Positions 22,338-33,095 of a stretch of DNA of 64,000 nt are shown in pieces. The notes under the pieces were generated by a model. That model saw only the letters and a program-made list of their open reading frames with translations, did not search any database and was not told the DNA's origin. The position numbers and the translations under genes were made by a program. This DNA is from Byssothecium circinans (taxonomy: Eukaryota; Ascomycota; Dothideomycetes; Pleosporales; Massarinaceae), in the NCBI GenBank assembly GCA_010015675.1, contig ML976987.1, positions 784,790-848,789 on the forward strand, in the 5' to 3' direction. The stretch's first letter is position 1, and each line of letters opens with the position of its first letter.

Positions 22338-22988
22338 GGGGACCCCACGCGTTGGATTTGGAAGGAGCGGAGATAAGCTGCGGAAGAGAATGAGGATGAG
22401 AGAAGAGAGGGGACGGCGATGGCGATGAAGGTGAGGATGAGGATGAGGATGATGATGAGCGTGAGATTGAGACTGAGACTGAGACTGATATTGAAGTAGC
22501 GCGGATGTTATCGGCGCCGTCGTGTAGGGCAGATGGAAGGGGAGGCGACGGCGACAAACGGGGGACTGGGCCAATCATGCGGAGGGCGGGGAGATGGGAT
22601 GGGATTCAGTAGGGCGGTGAGGTGCGTTTGCTGTACGGATATGCATCTTGCGGCATACGCCTTGGATACCCTCTTTTGCAGAGCAGATGGAAGTCAGCAC
22701 CAAAAGGGGGAAACTAACAGGTAGCTTTCCTTACATGGATAGTTTGTAAAGCCCCGCTGGAATTTTGACGGGTAGCTTAATATGGAGTTGCTTACTGACA
22801 CTTCGAGGTTGGAGTGAGCCTGGTATCACTGACGGTTTGTAAGAACACGGCAAGCTATCAACATAGATTATTTAATAGCAAATAAATAACAATCCTAGAA
22901 CAAGACATCAGGCCCCTCGATACCCCCCAGCTAGTAAGCCTCCTCGCCGCCCTTCGCCCCATCTCCTTTGTGAAGGTCATGTGACACT
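22338..22988. other. spacer
   Basis: Promoter of the CaaX-protein gene on the left; an AT-rich stretch around 22860-22900 next to the small gene's 3' end. The GAGGAT/GAGACT repeats at about 22433-22493 are simple sequence upstream of the chosen start. Confidence 0.4.
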
Positions 22989-23234
22989 TCAACGCCCGCC
23001 ATCTTTCTGTAGACTCTCCTGCGCCATCGTACCGAAGCGAGCGTTCCCAAAACCTTTGTAGAAGGCATCCAATTCCAACTGCGTCGGCCTTCCACTAATA
23101 CCATATCCCGCCGGCTTGCTCTCAGTTGCAATCTTGTCATGCGCTTCGACTTTCGTGGAGCTCTCAGCGGACCCGTCCTTCTCCTTTGCTTCCTTGGCAT
23201 TCGGGGGTTCTTCGAAGGGTTTGTAAAGGGCCAT
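22989..23234 (-). CDS. small conserved-looking protein, 81 aa
   Basis: Single exon. Hydrophilic, with N-terminal MALYKPFEEPPNAKEAKEKD and a C-terminal block GYGISGRPTQLELDAFYKGF then GNARFGTMAQESLQKDGGR. The C-terminal half has regular spacing of aromatic and Gly residues that looks selected, not random. Other frames in this interval are shadows. Function unknown. AUG context is good (ATTATGG). Confidence 0.6.
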   Translation of the reverse strand: MALYKPFEEPPNAKEAKEKDGSAESSTKVEAHDKIATESKPAGYGISGRPTQLELDAFYKGFGNARFGTMAQESLQKDGGR

Positions 23235-24070
23235 AATGATGTCTTTTCGAAGCTATGTACGCGAGCGGTTTAGTAACGGCAAGGTTTGTTGAGAGTTTGG
23301 GGTGTTTGTGGTGTTACGGTTTGTGGGTGATCCTTTGAGATGGGGGCTTTGTGGGATTTGGTGGTGTGTGTAGAGTTCTTGAGAGAGCGTGTGAATGATG
23401 TAGTGGGTGTGATGTATGTTTGATGGTTGGAGATGGGGGGAGGAAGAAAGAAGATATAGGTTGGTGGTGTCGTTGAGGTTGTTGCTCATGCGTGGTGTGT
23501 TGAGTCCGATACTTGTGAGTCAAGCACTGCAATGACGGCTTTTGTGGAAGACAATGTTCGTACATCTCACTGATTGATATATATAGATGTATCTCTACGG
23601 TATCTCTATAATATCACCGTATCGAAGGATCACGGCCATTCTACTTGGGTTGGTTACAGTGACACTCGGAAGTATTTCCTTCTTCCTCCTTCCCGAGCCA
23701 GTGGCGAACGCTGCACGACTCCAAATAAATAGATTTGAGCAGGGAGACTTGGTAAGGTTTATATAAAGTCATAATTTTATTACTATCTAACTATATACAG
23801 AAACATAGCCCTATCTAATCCAAACACGCTTCGAGCCAAACTAACCATCATCTACCTATCATAGACGCTTCCAACCACAGTACCCCGTCATCCCTGATAC
23901 AAAAACTACAGCACGATCTAGTAAACACGCTTTGATCTAGAATAAACTCCGTCTATCGTACACGCTCTATCTAATCAAACACGCTTGAAGCCAAAAGAGC
24001 CCTCCATCTACCGTGCCCACTTCGAGCCAAGCCACCCATCCTCCATCCCACTCATCCAAACATAATCCCA
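23235..24070. other. AT-rich spacer with degenerate repeats
   Basis: Left part is probably the 5' leader of the 81-aa gene (G/T-rich on plus strand). 23570-23610 is strongly AT-rich. From 23800 on it holds the degenerate repeats listed separately. Confidence 0.45.
23808..24040. repeat. degenerate repeat cluster
   Basis: Short related words recur: CTATCTAATC followed by AAACACGCTT and GAGCCAA or GAAGCCAA (23811, 23968), AAACACGCTTTGATCTA (23924), and ACTTCGAGCCAA (24008). Spacing is uneven, about 40-110 bases. It looks like a decayed tandem array or satellite remnant. Confidence 0.5.
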
Positions 24071-24426
24071 TCATTTCCGTGTCTCAGACCCGCCCCTCTT
24101 CTCCATCGGACGACTTCCAACAAGTCCCTGTCTTTCCCTTGATTCTGCTTGAGCCTTGCTGAATTCAGACTCCGAACGCGTCGTCCTGACTGGATTTTCC
24201 GGCATAGGCCTACTGCCTAGGACCTTTCCGGCTCCTGGGGGTACCTCCGTTTTATTTCTTTTTTGGGTGCAGGGTCAGGCGCAGGTCGACTACCTTGTGG
24301 GTGTACGGTCGGAGCAGGGTTCTCGATCTTTCCTTGGTCGAAGTGGCCTCCGGTATGCTGAGGTCGCTGAGCAGCTCCGGAAGATTGGTTGGAGGTTTGG
24401 GGTTGTTGGTTTGAGGGGTCTGACAT
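24071..24426 (-). CDS. small disordered protein in two exons, 98 aa
   Basis: Model: complement(join(24071..24234, 24294..24426)). Exon 1 alone gives a 69-residue frame that ends in nonsense-like sequence. Removing a 59-nt intron (GTAGTC ... CCCCAG) restores HPQGAGKVLGSRPMPENPVR and a further open stretch to TGA at 24071. The full product is Gln/Ser/Pro-rich first, then Arg/Glu-rich with SEFSKAQAESRERQGLVG. GSRPM occurs twice (about residues 51 and 84). There are no cysteines, signal peptide or membrane segment. The start ATG has an A-rich context. No family recognised. Frame restoration over a long distance by one splice is the main evidence. Confidence 0.62.
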
Positions 24427-25058
24427 TTTTGGTGGTTGATACAGGGTTTTGGAGGGTTAACAATCGAAGTTTCGCATCCGAGTTGTTGGAGTCGTGGTTT
24501 GGAATATGGTATAAAGATACAGGAATGAAGGAGGTTGAAAGACGTGGTTGGCGAAGAATTTTGGGGTTTTATATGGGACATTACTCATACGTGTTGGAGT
24601 CACCTCCTTGTTATCGTCGAAGGGAGTCACAAAGTACCACCGACTCTTCTTATCCATTTCTCGTAAGTTATAAGCATGCTAACAAGCCCTCAGAAAGGCC
24701 ACCCGTTTTATAATAGTATATACCTGGATCGTTCGCTCAACTTTTGGAACTCGAACTGGTAGATTTTGGGCGAGAACTCTCATTCCTTTCCATCCCTCAA
24801 GTGGTACAGTATACTGACTCTGACTTGACTTATACCAGGGTTGACTCAAGCTTGCAGTTAGCGTTCTCACTTGGTCATCTAGGGCTGCATGCTGTCCTGT
24901 TATCAGCAATGATCATTATATCTCTTCGCAATACCATCCATTCCGGACGTTCATGGCAACCCTACGGCCAGAGCGGGTTGGCCGCCCTCTCTGCTAGCAC
25001 GATCAACTACTTATTATCAAAAACGATTCTCGTAAACCTCCGTCCAAAACGAACGAAT
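24427..25058. other. spacer between small gene and orphan gene
   Basis: No supported gene; frames on both strands overlap and lack motifs. Confidence 0.4.
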
Positions 25059-28000
25059 TCATGCGGACGGCAGAACATTGATAGGATGCTCCAAAGGAAA
25101 ATTGGGTTTTCGACGTAGACGGGGCGTAGACATGCTAGGCATATCCATTCGATCATTCTCTGGGAGAGTCTTCAAGACCGGTTGTCGAGGTAGATGTGGC
25201 CCTTTGTTTGTTTGAACGACAACTAGGGTATTGTCTCGCGGATACTTTGGGCGTTGTGCCATCCTGTTGTATTGTGGTCCCTGCTCCGGCTGCCCGGCAA
25301 TTGGCTGCAGCTGCGATGACCGGTCGTGCTTGCCGGGGGGACTAGCTTTTGACTTGAGCGACGTCGTGTTTGCGGAAGATGCATTGGGCGGATAGCTGGG
25401 TTCACCCGATGGCATACCGTTAATCTCTCCAAGGGTCTTTGCAGGAGACTTTGTGGAGTTGCTTGCAGACACTCGGTCGAATCTTGATGACCTCGCAGGA
25501 CTCGTGTCGGACGTCGTTGTTGTCGCTTTGGCAGCCGCAGTGATAATTGCTAAGGACCGACTGTCCGACGAGGATTCGGAGCCGGATACCCTGCTTGGGT
25601 TACTCGGCTGTGGTAGATAGAAATCTACGACGCTGGCACCCCTCGCGGATTGAGCTGGATCAGGAGCCCGAGAATGTGAGTCGGCAGATTGATGCTGGAA
25701 GGTTCCTCGGAGAGCAGCCCAGTTGTGGCTGAGTTCATTGACCCAAGAAGTATTGCCCTGTCCAATGATGACGGCACCTGTCGCATTCATCTTGGGGATA
25801 GGTTTCACTTTGCCTTTTGCTCTTTTCGGAACAAGCTGCTGGATGCGCTCGCACCTACAGCGCTCAGCTTTGAGCGTGGCCCGCGGGCAAACTTCGAAGA
25901 GATGTTGCGAGCGATGCAATTGCAGGCCGGTGGGCGTTATTTGGGTTCGGTCGTCTTCCGCGCCGCTCTCCACATACATATTCTCGAGCTTTTCGCTCTC
26001 GATCGCTAGGTAGTCTTTATGTTTCGGCAGCTCTTTGAAAAGCCTGCATAGCCGGGGGGATGGATGTGGATGTGGACTAATGACATTCTGTAGACGATTT
26101 CCAAAGAGTACGACGGCATTCCGATCACGGGCGAGCTCAGGCCATTGCCCGCAAGTAGATTTCAGCTCCGTTTCTCTCAGGCGTGGAGTGAGTTTTCGAC
26201 TGACCACATCCATGTACTCCCAGCCTTGAATGTGCTTTTTCCAGTCCATCGGCAATGCTATCCCGGCAATGTCGACTGTCTCAGCCATTAAGCCCTCGAG
26301 TACTGTGTATAGCTCATTCACCAGATCCTTAAACGACTTAGATTGTATCCCGGGCCTTTCCATGTCTCTATCAAGCGATACCAAAATATCGGCATTAACC
26401 ATCATCGCTTGTCGGACCGATGCTGGATCATTAGGAGACGCCGACTGAAGTTGAACAGGCCCGTTTGCTTTGAAGGGGTTGAGAGTGTGCCGATGTAGGA
26501 TGACATGGAGGATTACACGTTCGCCATCAGCGTACCAAGCTCGCCTATCTTCCATGTCTTGAAGGACCACGGGAATTTGCTTTGCAGCATCGAGCAGATC
26601 CTTGTAGTATTGTGCCTTTTCGATACGATGCATTCTGTTCTGCTTGGCGATCGCAAAGTTGATACTGCCCGTTCCAAATTGTTGAAAGCCGATGCTAGCT
26701 CCAGTGAGCGATAACACCTTCTTCGATAAGTAGGGCGTCTTGGTGTAGCTAATTGCTCGGTAGTCGTACGCTCCGCTTGCTGCTTCTGGTTACCCATGTA
26801 CTGGATCAGACGTCGACTTGGGGGAGAAATACTCACCTAAGTTATTCGAAGACTCCGGACACCAGCCAAGGAATGACCTTGTGCTTAAGAGACCGCTTTC
26901 ATCCAAGTCTTTGACCAAAAGACGATCTGGAAACATTGAGTTAATGTCCTGATAGGAGATGCGTCCGGCCGACTGATTGTACAAATGCCATTGTACAAAG
27001 TCAACCCCGCGCTTCACTGGCACAAACGCCATCGACCGACCTTTCAAGACATAGCCACCACGGTACAAAGTCGCCAGTGGTATGTCGGCAATAGTCCCCA
27101 TAATTTGTAAAGGTACCTCAAGGCCAATGGCACTGGAATCACGCTCAGCGAAAGGGAACCCTGCCACTACGACTGAGTCGCCCACTAGGTCGATCCAGCA
27201 GCTGGTTGGTTCCCCAGAATCCAACGGCGTAACCTCGTATTTGATCTCAAACTTTAACTCAAGTACCTCCGGGTCGGTTGGCTTTATGTCAGTAAAGCTG
27301 GTGTAACAGTGAGCCAACTGGCCAGCTGAATCTCGGCAAGCCGCGCCCAGCCATGCTAGTTGTTGGCCAACGACCACTAAGAGGTCCTCTGTACCGCTGA
27401 CGGAGATTTTCCTTTCTTCCAGTGAAATGTGGATTTGTTGCGGAGATATCTGGGGCGGTTCTAGTAGGAAGACGGTAGCGAATTAGCGTTCGTGAAAATC
27501 GGAAAGCGTTCGAGTGCTCGTCACTTACCATCTTCAACTCCGTGAATGGTAGATGCAATGGCGGTATTCAGGGCATCGACAAGTTTCCAAGTGTGATCGG
27601 GCCAAGTTTGCTGGAGATATGCCTCGACGGTGGCCAACTGTGCATTGACCGGTGTGCCGGTAACAGCAATGACGTGCCGAAGATCTTGCGAAAGGGAATA
27701 ACAAGTCTGGAGGAAATCCAAAACATCCCAATCTATGAAGAACGATGCCCGGAAAATACCGTCCGAAAACCGTTCGATGATGCCAGGACGCCGGATAGCT
27801 AGTAGTATCCGATGATGGATCAATTCCTTCTGGTTGCAGAAATGTCGCTCCACTAAGGCTCTCAGCTCATCGACTAGTTCCGAAAATGCCGAGTGTTCGG
27901 TAAGATACGTATACACATCTTGATCTTCAGCGCTGATGTTACTGTCTTCATCCTGGCTTAACTGAGATATGTGACTGAAGCTTTGCTCCGTGGTATCGGA

Positions 28001-29947
28001 TAAATTGCAAACATCACTGGCTGGTTTATCGTCTGGGTGCAGGCCGACAGCAAGGGGGATATTAGTGTCGTTTCCGTTGACTCCGGAGAGAAGTATAGAA
28101 GATGTAGGGCCGCTCAGGACATCACCAGGGAGGTCAAGCAGGTGCGCATTCCACTCGCTGACCTTTTCCGCGGCGGTCTTCCCGGAGATGTCATGCTGGC
28201 CTAATCTGTGCACTAAACTAGGTATATGTCGTCGTTCCGAGTGTCTAAATCCGCCCAATTTCTTGTAACACTGATGAATGATTTCGTTCCTAAGGAAACG
28301 AATGGCTTTAGCGGTTTGCCGTTGCCGTGACCGTCTTTCACCGTTCGCCATAACTTTTTTCGAGTATGCCTTCACTGATCGGGAGAAAGGTTGGTGAAAG
28401 CTGGACATCTCCACATTCTCGTTATCAGACGCGAAGCATTTTATGGGTAAATCTCTTAGAAGTGCTTTCGAGAACTTTTCGATTACGTCTTTCCTTTGCT
28501 GAGCCGTTAAGACAACGACCGAGTCAGCTGAAATAGTCGATTGCCCATCGAAAAGCGGATCAGTGCGGCCACTCTCTTCCTCCGGTTCCTCCTCCTCGAT
28601 GATAGAAGACTGGGCGATTTGAGTCCTATGGAAGTATTTAGAAGAGGGCCCCTTGCCAGAGACACTGGTTGGGGCAGTCGATTCTGTTGCTAGAGCCGAG
28701 GAGCTTCGGAATGTGCTACTGTTATCATCTCTAGAGGATTCAGCTAAGAACGCATTATGTTTGATGTGCTTGCGCGCTGAAGATGGTGTATCAAAGGCCT
28801 CTGGCCCGCCAGCATCCTCCCCAGCCTTGGCCGCAGCCTCATCCGCAGCCTTCTCTTTGGCAGCCTTTTCTTCTTCTGTCGCCTTCGCCTCGGCTTCTGC
28901 TTTGGCTTTGGCTTCAGCTTCGGCCTCTCCCTTGGCCTTCGCCACCCGCTCCTCCGCTCCATCCTTGTCAGCACCAGATCTGTCAGCCCGACCGCCATTC
29001 TGGGCACCTCCGCGAGTTCCACCTCTACCACCACTCCGGGAGGGTGCGGTATTGGGCAACGGTGTATTGAAGATGACAGCAGTACTTATCGGGAATTTCA
29101 CCCACTCCTGCTTACCGCGCGGACCCTTCTCCGCCTTCCCCTTCACACGCTCTGCCTTGGGGTTCTTCTCGAACTGCTCCTTGAACTCGGTTTGTTTCTC
29201 CTTATCTGTCTTGGCTGCGACGCTCTCAGCGTGGCTGTGTGATGATTCGGCAGCATTAGGAACCCTCGGAGGTGTCAGAGTCGAGACGATAGTAGGAGAC
29301 CTAGATTGTGCAGGTGGTGTGGGGCGAGCCTGTGGATGTGCGAGAAAATTGTTGTCAAAAATAAAGTCTGGTGTAGCACTTGCGTTCGCTTCAGTGCTGT
29401 CACTGGCACTGCCGAACACTAATCTGGGGCGCGCTGGAAGGGTGTCTGGCTTTCCGCCACTCAAAATCGGCTTGGGAAGGGGCAATGGTTGCGGCGCTGC
29501 GTTCACAGGCGCAGGTGAACCGCCAATCGAGCCAAAGGTGAGCGATGATGGGGCCCTTGACTGCTGCCCGTACCACGAATCTGCCGCTGTTACGGTCGTT
29601 ACTCTACTGGACACGATCGGGGGAGACATGACCGGCACGTAGGTGTACGAGACCGTTGCGTTGGTGTAAGAGCTGCGAGCAGTGGGTTGGGCCGATCCGG
29701 CGACCACGTTGGCAGACGATCCTGGAGAGGACGAGTGCGCGGCAGCAGCGTTCTGGGAGGCGGCAATCGGTGGGTGCGGCGCGGTCGACGTGGGCGAAGG
29801 CGTCCGTGTCTCAAATACTTCTAACATGTCTTTGATCTCCTGATGTGCTGGTAGCGCGTTAATCGTGTCCGCCGCCGTTCGGCCACTTGCTAACGGGGTT
29901 GTCCTCCATTGAGGTGCTTGTCTTCTTGTCGGCGAAGATGCACTCAT
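25059..29947 (-). CDS. 1589-residue orphan protein of a fungal expansion family
   Basis: Model: complement(join(25059..26785, 26837..27460, 27529..29947)). Intron 1 (GTAAGT ... CTACTAG) and intron 2 (GTGAGT ... AACCAG) each restore continuous sequence. The N-terminal 450 residues are disordered, with an RGG-type patch (GGRGGTRGGAQNGGR) and an Ala/Glu/Lys coil (KGEAEAEAKAKAEAEAKATE). Next come a helical block LTAQQRKDVIEKFSKALLRD and a segment rich in long helices. The core runs ISVSGTEDLLVVVGQQLAWL, GAACR, PTSCWIDLVGDSVVVAGFPF, GLEVPLQIM, GGYVLKGRSMAFVPV, VQWHLYNQ, STRSFLGW and YLSKKVLSLTGASIGFQQFG. That core matches, from memory, large uncharacterised fungal proteins that exist as multicopy families. 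The last 300 residues are Ser/Pro-rich. No enzymatic motif seen. It lies next to a transposase relic in the gene-poor segment. Confidence 0.85.
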
Positions 29948-30482
29948 TAGACAACGTGGGAGCGAGTCGAGCGTTGGTTGTACGTTATTGCGAGGTGCGA
30001 GAGATAGCTTGCGCGGTCGCGGGTTGTGTGTGATGGTCGCTGAATCGCAGATCCGCGAAAGTCGAGGGCACTGGAATTAGGAGGCCACAGAGGGCGCAGT
30101 GAAGGGAGAAAGAAGGTAGAGGAGAAAAGGGAGGGAGATGAACATCTGCTCCGAGAAAGGGAGCGTCCCGGGCTATCAGACGCCTTCACTGCGAGAGTGA
30201 ACAGATGCCTCTCAGTGTGGATTTTGACAGGGTACTCTGTGAAATCGGCGAACGGTGCTGTTATGCACACTGAGCGCTGCAATATGAAATGGTGTTGCAC
30301 TACACGTGCTAAACGATGATGGGGTCAAATGATCTTGATGATAAACAGCAGTGTTATATTGTGTGGTTGCCTGTCTGTGGTGCGGGGTACTGTAAGCTTA
30401 TTGAAGTCACGATGGATTCTTTTTTTGACTTTTGGGTGGGTTACCCATAGAAATTAATATTCCCTTGGTTTTCTATACATTG
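29948..30482. promoter_or_regulatory. promoter of the orphan gene
   Basis: Upstream of the 1589-residue gene. GC-rich near the gene, turning AT-rich after about 30340 towards the transposase relic. Confidence 0.4.
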
Positions 30483-30895
30483 CTAAAGTTTCTTCTTGAA
30501 TCGCTGGCACACAGCATCGATGGTATGCTGTGAGAGCTGGCTCCATGATAACGTGATCTCGTCCACGATTGTTGTCCGTGATAGGTAGCTGGCCATCACG
30601 GCTCTCAGCCCTGAGGATCTCAAATCAATCCTTGAGATGGTCCCAGCAACGCTCAATTCTACTCAGATCTGGCAAGAAAGGCAGCGAATCCACGATCTGT
30701 ACGCGCCCTTTGTACATATCTCTTGCCTTGCCTGAAAAGCGCTTCGCTTCAGCGTGTGGAGAGGCGTTATCCTCTATAATGTAGACGACTCTACCAGTCT
30801 CGTGCAATTTGGCCAGCCTAAGGGTAGAGCTACTATAGTATGGCTTCAGGGCGTTCTCGCGATAGCTAAACCAGTCAATCCCGCATATCTATCTG
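30483..30895 (-). pseudogene. decayed mariner/Tc1-type transposase (DDE_3)
   Basis: Minus strand, C-terminal part only. From about 30895: ICGIDWFSYRENALKPYY, then after a lost stretch KLHETGRVVYIIEDNASPHA, SGKARDMYKGRVQIVDSLPF, LPDLSRIERCWDHLKD, a stop at 30625, and after a frame change SWSQLSQHTIDAVCQRFKKK ending at 30483. The DNA.PH motif with the second Asp and the later IE.CWDHLK with the Glu are the DDE triad context of Tc1/mariner elements. The upstream half is missing and the frame is broken, so it is dead. The AT-rich DNA on its right (30900-31200) may be the eroded remainder, possibly mutated by RIP. Confidence 0.8.
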
Positions 30896-31228
30896 GGTTT
30901 AAAATTTCAAAAGAAAGAAATAAGGTTTGGCTTTGTTATTAAGATAACACTGCGTTGGTTCGATGTGGGGTGGCGCGTTCGATGGTGCTTCACGTTAAGG
31001 TATTTTGTAATAAGTGTAGTGTTAGTATTATAAGGAAAACTAGCGCGCTTGATAGTGTAGCGCGGTGGTGCTTTACATTAATCGTCTTTTTATATTAGTA
31101 TAGTAGCTGTAGGAGTTTAAGAGGTACCTTAGCATGTTACGCAAGGGTAACATCGCAAAATTAAAGAACTACCATGGTAATGGTTTATATTCTAGTACTT
31201 CGGTTGTTCTGTCACGGGTGAATGCACG
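30896..31228. other. AT-rich remnant beside the transposase relic
   Basis: TA- and GTT-rich, with near-repeats such as GCGCGTTCGATGGTGCTT / GCGCGCTTGATAGTG. It looks like degraded transposon sequence. No ORF. Confidence 0.45.
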
Positions 31229-31498
31229 TTACATAACTTCGCACCCACATCCATCTCCCTTCTTCCGCTGTTGCTTAACGCTGACCGGTTCCGTCGAGAC
31301 GTAGCAGAGCTTGGGCGCGTGAGACTGCCTGGCTCCAGGTCCAGCGGGCCTCATAATCCTTCCATGGTGGCCTTTATGCACCTCAATCCTTCCACCGATA
31401 ATTGCCTGCGGATGCATTGCCTTCTGGGGAGTTTTTGGGTTTGTCTTCGGATATAGCGAGTATGTGGGCCTGGGCCTCTGTGGTTGTTGAGTATTCAT
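31229..31498 (-). CDS. small basic protein ending in CaaX (CEVM)
   Basis: Single exon, 89 aa, ATG at 31498. Pro/Gln-rich start (MNTQQPQRPRPTYSLYPKTN), middle GGRIEVHKGHHGRIMRPAGP, then basic KQQRKKGDGCGCEVM. The C-terminus Cys-Glu-Val-Met fits a farnesylation CaaX box, with another Cys two residues before it and a basic patch upstream, as in membrane-anchored small GTPases and pheromone precursors. A mating-pheromone precursor is unlikely because there is no repeated peptide. No family recognised. It sits in the accessory-looking segment, so it could be a chance frame. Confidence 0.45.
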   Translation of the reverse strand: MNTQQPQRPRPTYSLYPKTNPKTPQKAMHPQAIIGGRIEVHKGHHGRIMRPAGPGARQSHAPKLCYVSTEPVSVKQQRKKGDGCGCEVM

Positions 31499-32019
31499 GG
31501 TTCGTTTTTAAAGTTGGATTTACTATATGTACGGTTTTAGGGTTATTTGTTTGGTCTTAGTGAGATACCGGTGTGATTTATTAGTCGAGGAACTCCGTAG
31601 ATTTGGGTCTTATTAGTGGAAGGGAGAACAATGCATTGGTCTATTTGTGGGACGAACTGTCTACGCGCAAGGTCCTTGATTGTCTACGACAAAGAGAATG
31701 CGTCAAGACAATGAAAGGTAGAACAATGAACGCTCTCAATCATTACGTCTAGGGAGATCCTTCCTAGTGGCATGAGATCTTACACAGTGCGAATGATCGA
31801 TATGGGGCTCAAGCATACCGATCTCAAGACCTGTCAATGCCAATCTGGTCTGACCCGCTACTTCTCCTGCTTCTCACCGACAACTCCCCCCAAGGTTCCG
31901 CCGTCCTGCGACAACCCTGCTTGATTCACTGCCAAATCTGACTCCTTCACAATAGCCTTGCGTTCCTGATCACGAAGGGCTCAAGGTTGGAGATTCCCAG
32001 TAATATTGAACCTCAAGAG
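31499..32019. other. spacer
   Basis: No gene seen. Contains T-rich stretches near 31500-31560. Confidence 0.35.
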
Positions 32020-32907
32020 ATGGAAAGTACTACAACTGCGTTTGTACAATGGGCGACAATTCTCTTCTCTGCCGTAACGTCCGGAATCACTGCAGGAGCG
32101 GTTGTTGCGCATTCAACGGCTGTAAATGCCACTCCAGAACCACATCAACACCTTGCTGAAAACCGGTGCATACCCCAGATACCGCGTGGATTATCTGAGA
32201 ATCATTTCACGACATCTACATGCTGCCACCGAGCGGATCTTAATGCTGGGCAATCTGTTATCAAGCAATCGTGGGCCCAAGAATTTGCTGGACTCTCCGC
32301 AGCTGGAACAGCAGGCCGTTCATCGTCACCAGCGAACGCGTGAGATCTTACTACGAAATCACTTACTACGATACCGGAAAACGCAAGCCTTGTTCACTCT
32401 AGTCAGGGTCCACAATCAGTTCATAGCAACGCTTCCATGACACCACCCAGGTTTGGACGAACGCTATTCATGGATTCTGACGCTACACCAACTGAAACTT
32501 CAATTTCAACAGGATTGGCAAGTCAATTATCAGGTATAAATTTTCAGGCACGCCGGCGAACCGGAAGTGATGACGGCGTGAGCTCTGGTAATAGCAGCAA
32601 TAATAATGGCGACGTTAGCGATAACGAAGACGGAGGATATGACGATAACGAAGAAGGAGGAAATGGCGATGGCGCAGACTCGGATGGTGCATCTTCAGAA
32701 AAGAGCACTACTCCCGAGCATAAGACAAACACCGATAAAAAGAAAAGAGAAGATCCACATGGAGACGACGGAAATGAGTCGGCTGACATACCTCAAAGGC
32801 CTCGGTGCATCATACCGTCTAAACTCGAGGTGAAGATGATTAGAACACAGAGCGGCCAGCAGAAGGTTACGGCATGGCTTATGGATCAGGTTGATACGTC
32901 TATGTGA
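32020..32907 (+). CDS. putative acidic protein, uncertain gene model
   Basis: Possible join(32020..32339, 32403..32907), 274 aa. Two frames in the same phase are separated by one TGA; a GTGAGA...CTCTAG intron would remove it. N-terminal hydrophobic segment (FVQWATILFSAVTSGITAGAVVA), then low-complexity Asp/Asn/Gly (about residues 165-210) and a C-terminal KLEVKMIRTQSGQQKVTAWL. A competing frame at 32126-32440 (NHINTLLKTGAYPRYRVDYL...) also looks protein-like, so the true exon structure or even coding status is open. It could be a broken gene. Confidence 0.3.
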
Positions 32908-33095
32908 GGCACGTTGTGGCAGGCAATTCGGATCAGGGCAAAATGTATGTATTGAGCCAATTTCATGTGAAAACGGCGTGACTCCAAGCTTCTCATTAAC
33001 ATAGTGATCAACCAAACGTCATCAAGTCGTCCACGTATAACGTGAACGGCTGATCCCCACCACCCCATCTTCACCCCCGCTACCCATTCCCATCC

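Noticed and set aside
28653..29642. 329-residue plus-strand frame
   Set aside because: Antisense to the low-complexity Ala/Glu/Lys region of the 1589-residue gene; its Ala/Ser/Leu composition is the mirror of that repeat.
32126..32440. 104-residue frame NHINTLLKTGAYPRYR...
   Set aside because: Looks protein-like but I found no donor that continues it and no start exon; kept only as a note under the uncertain locus.
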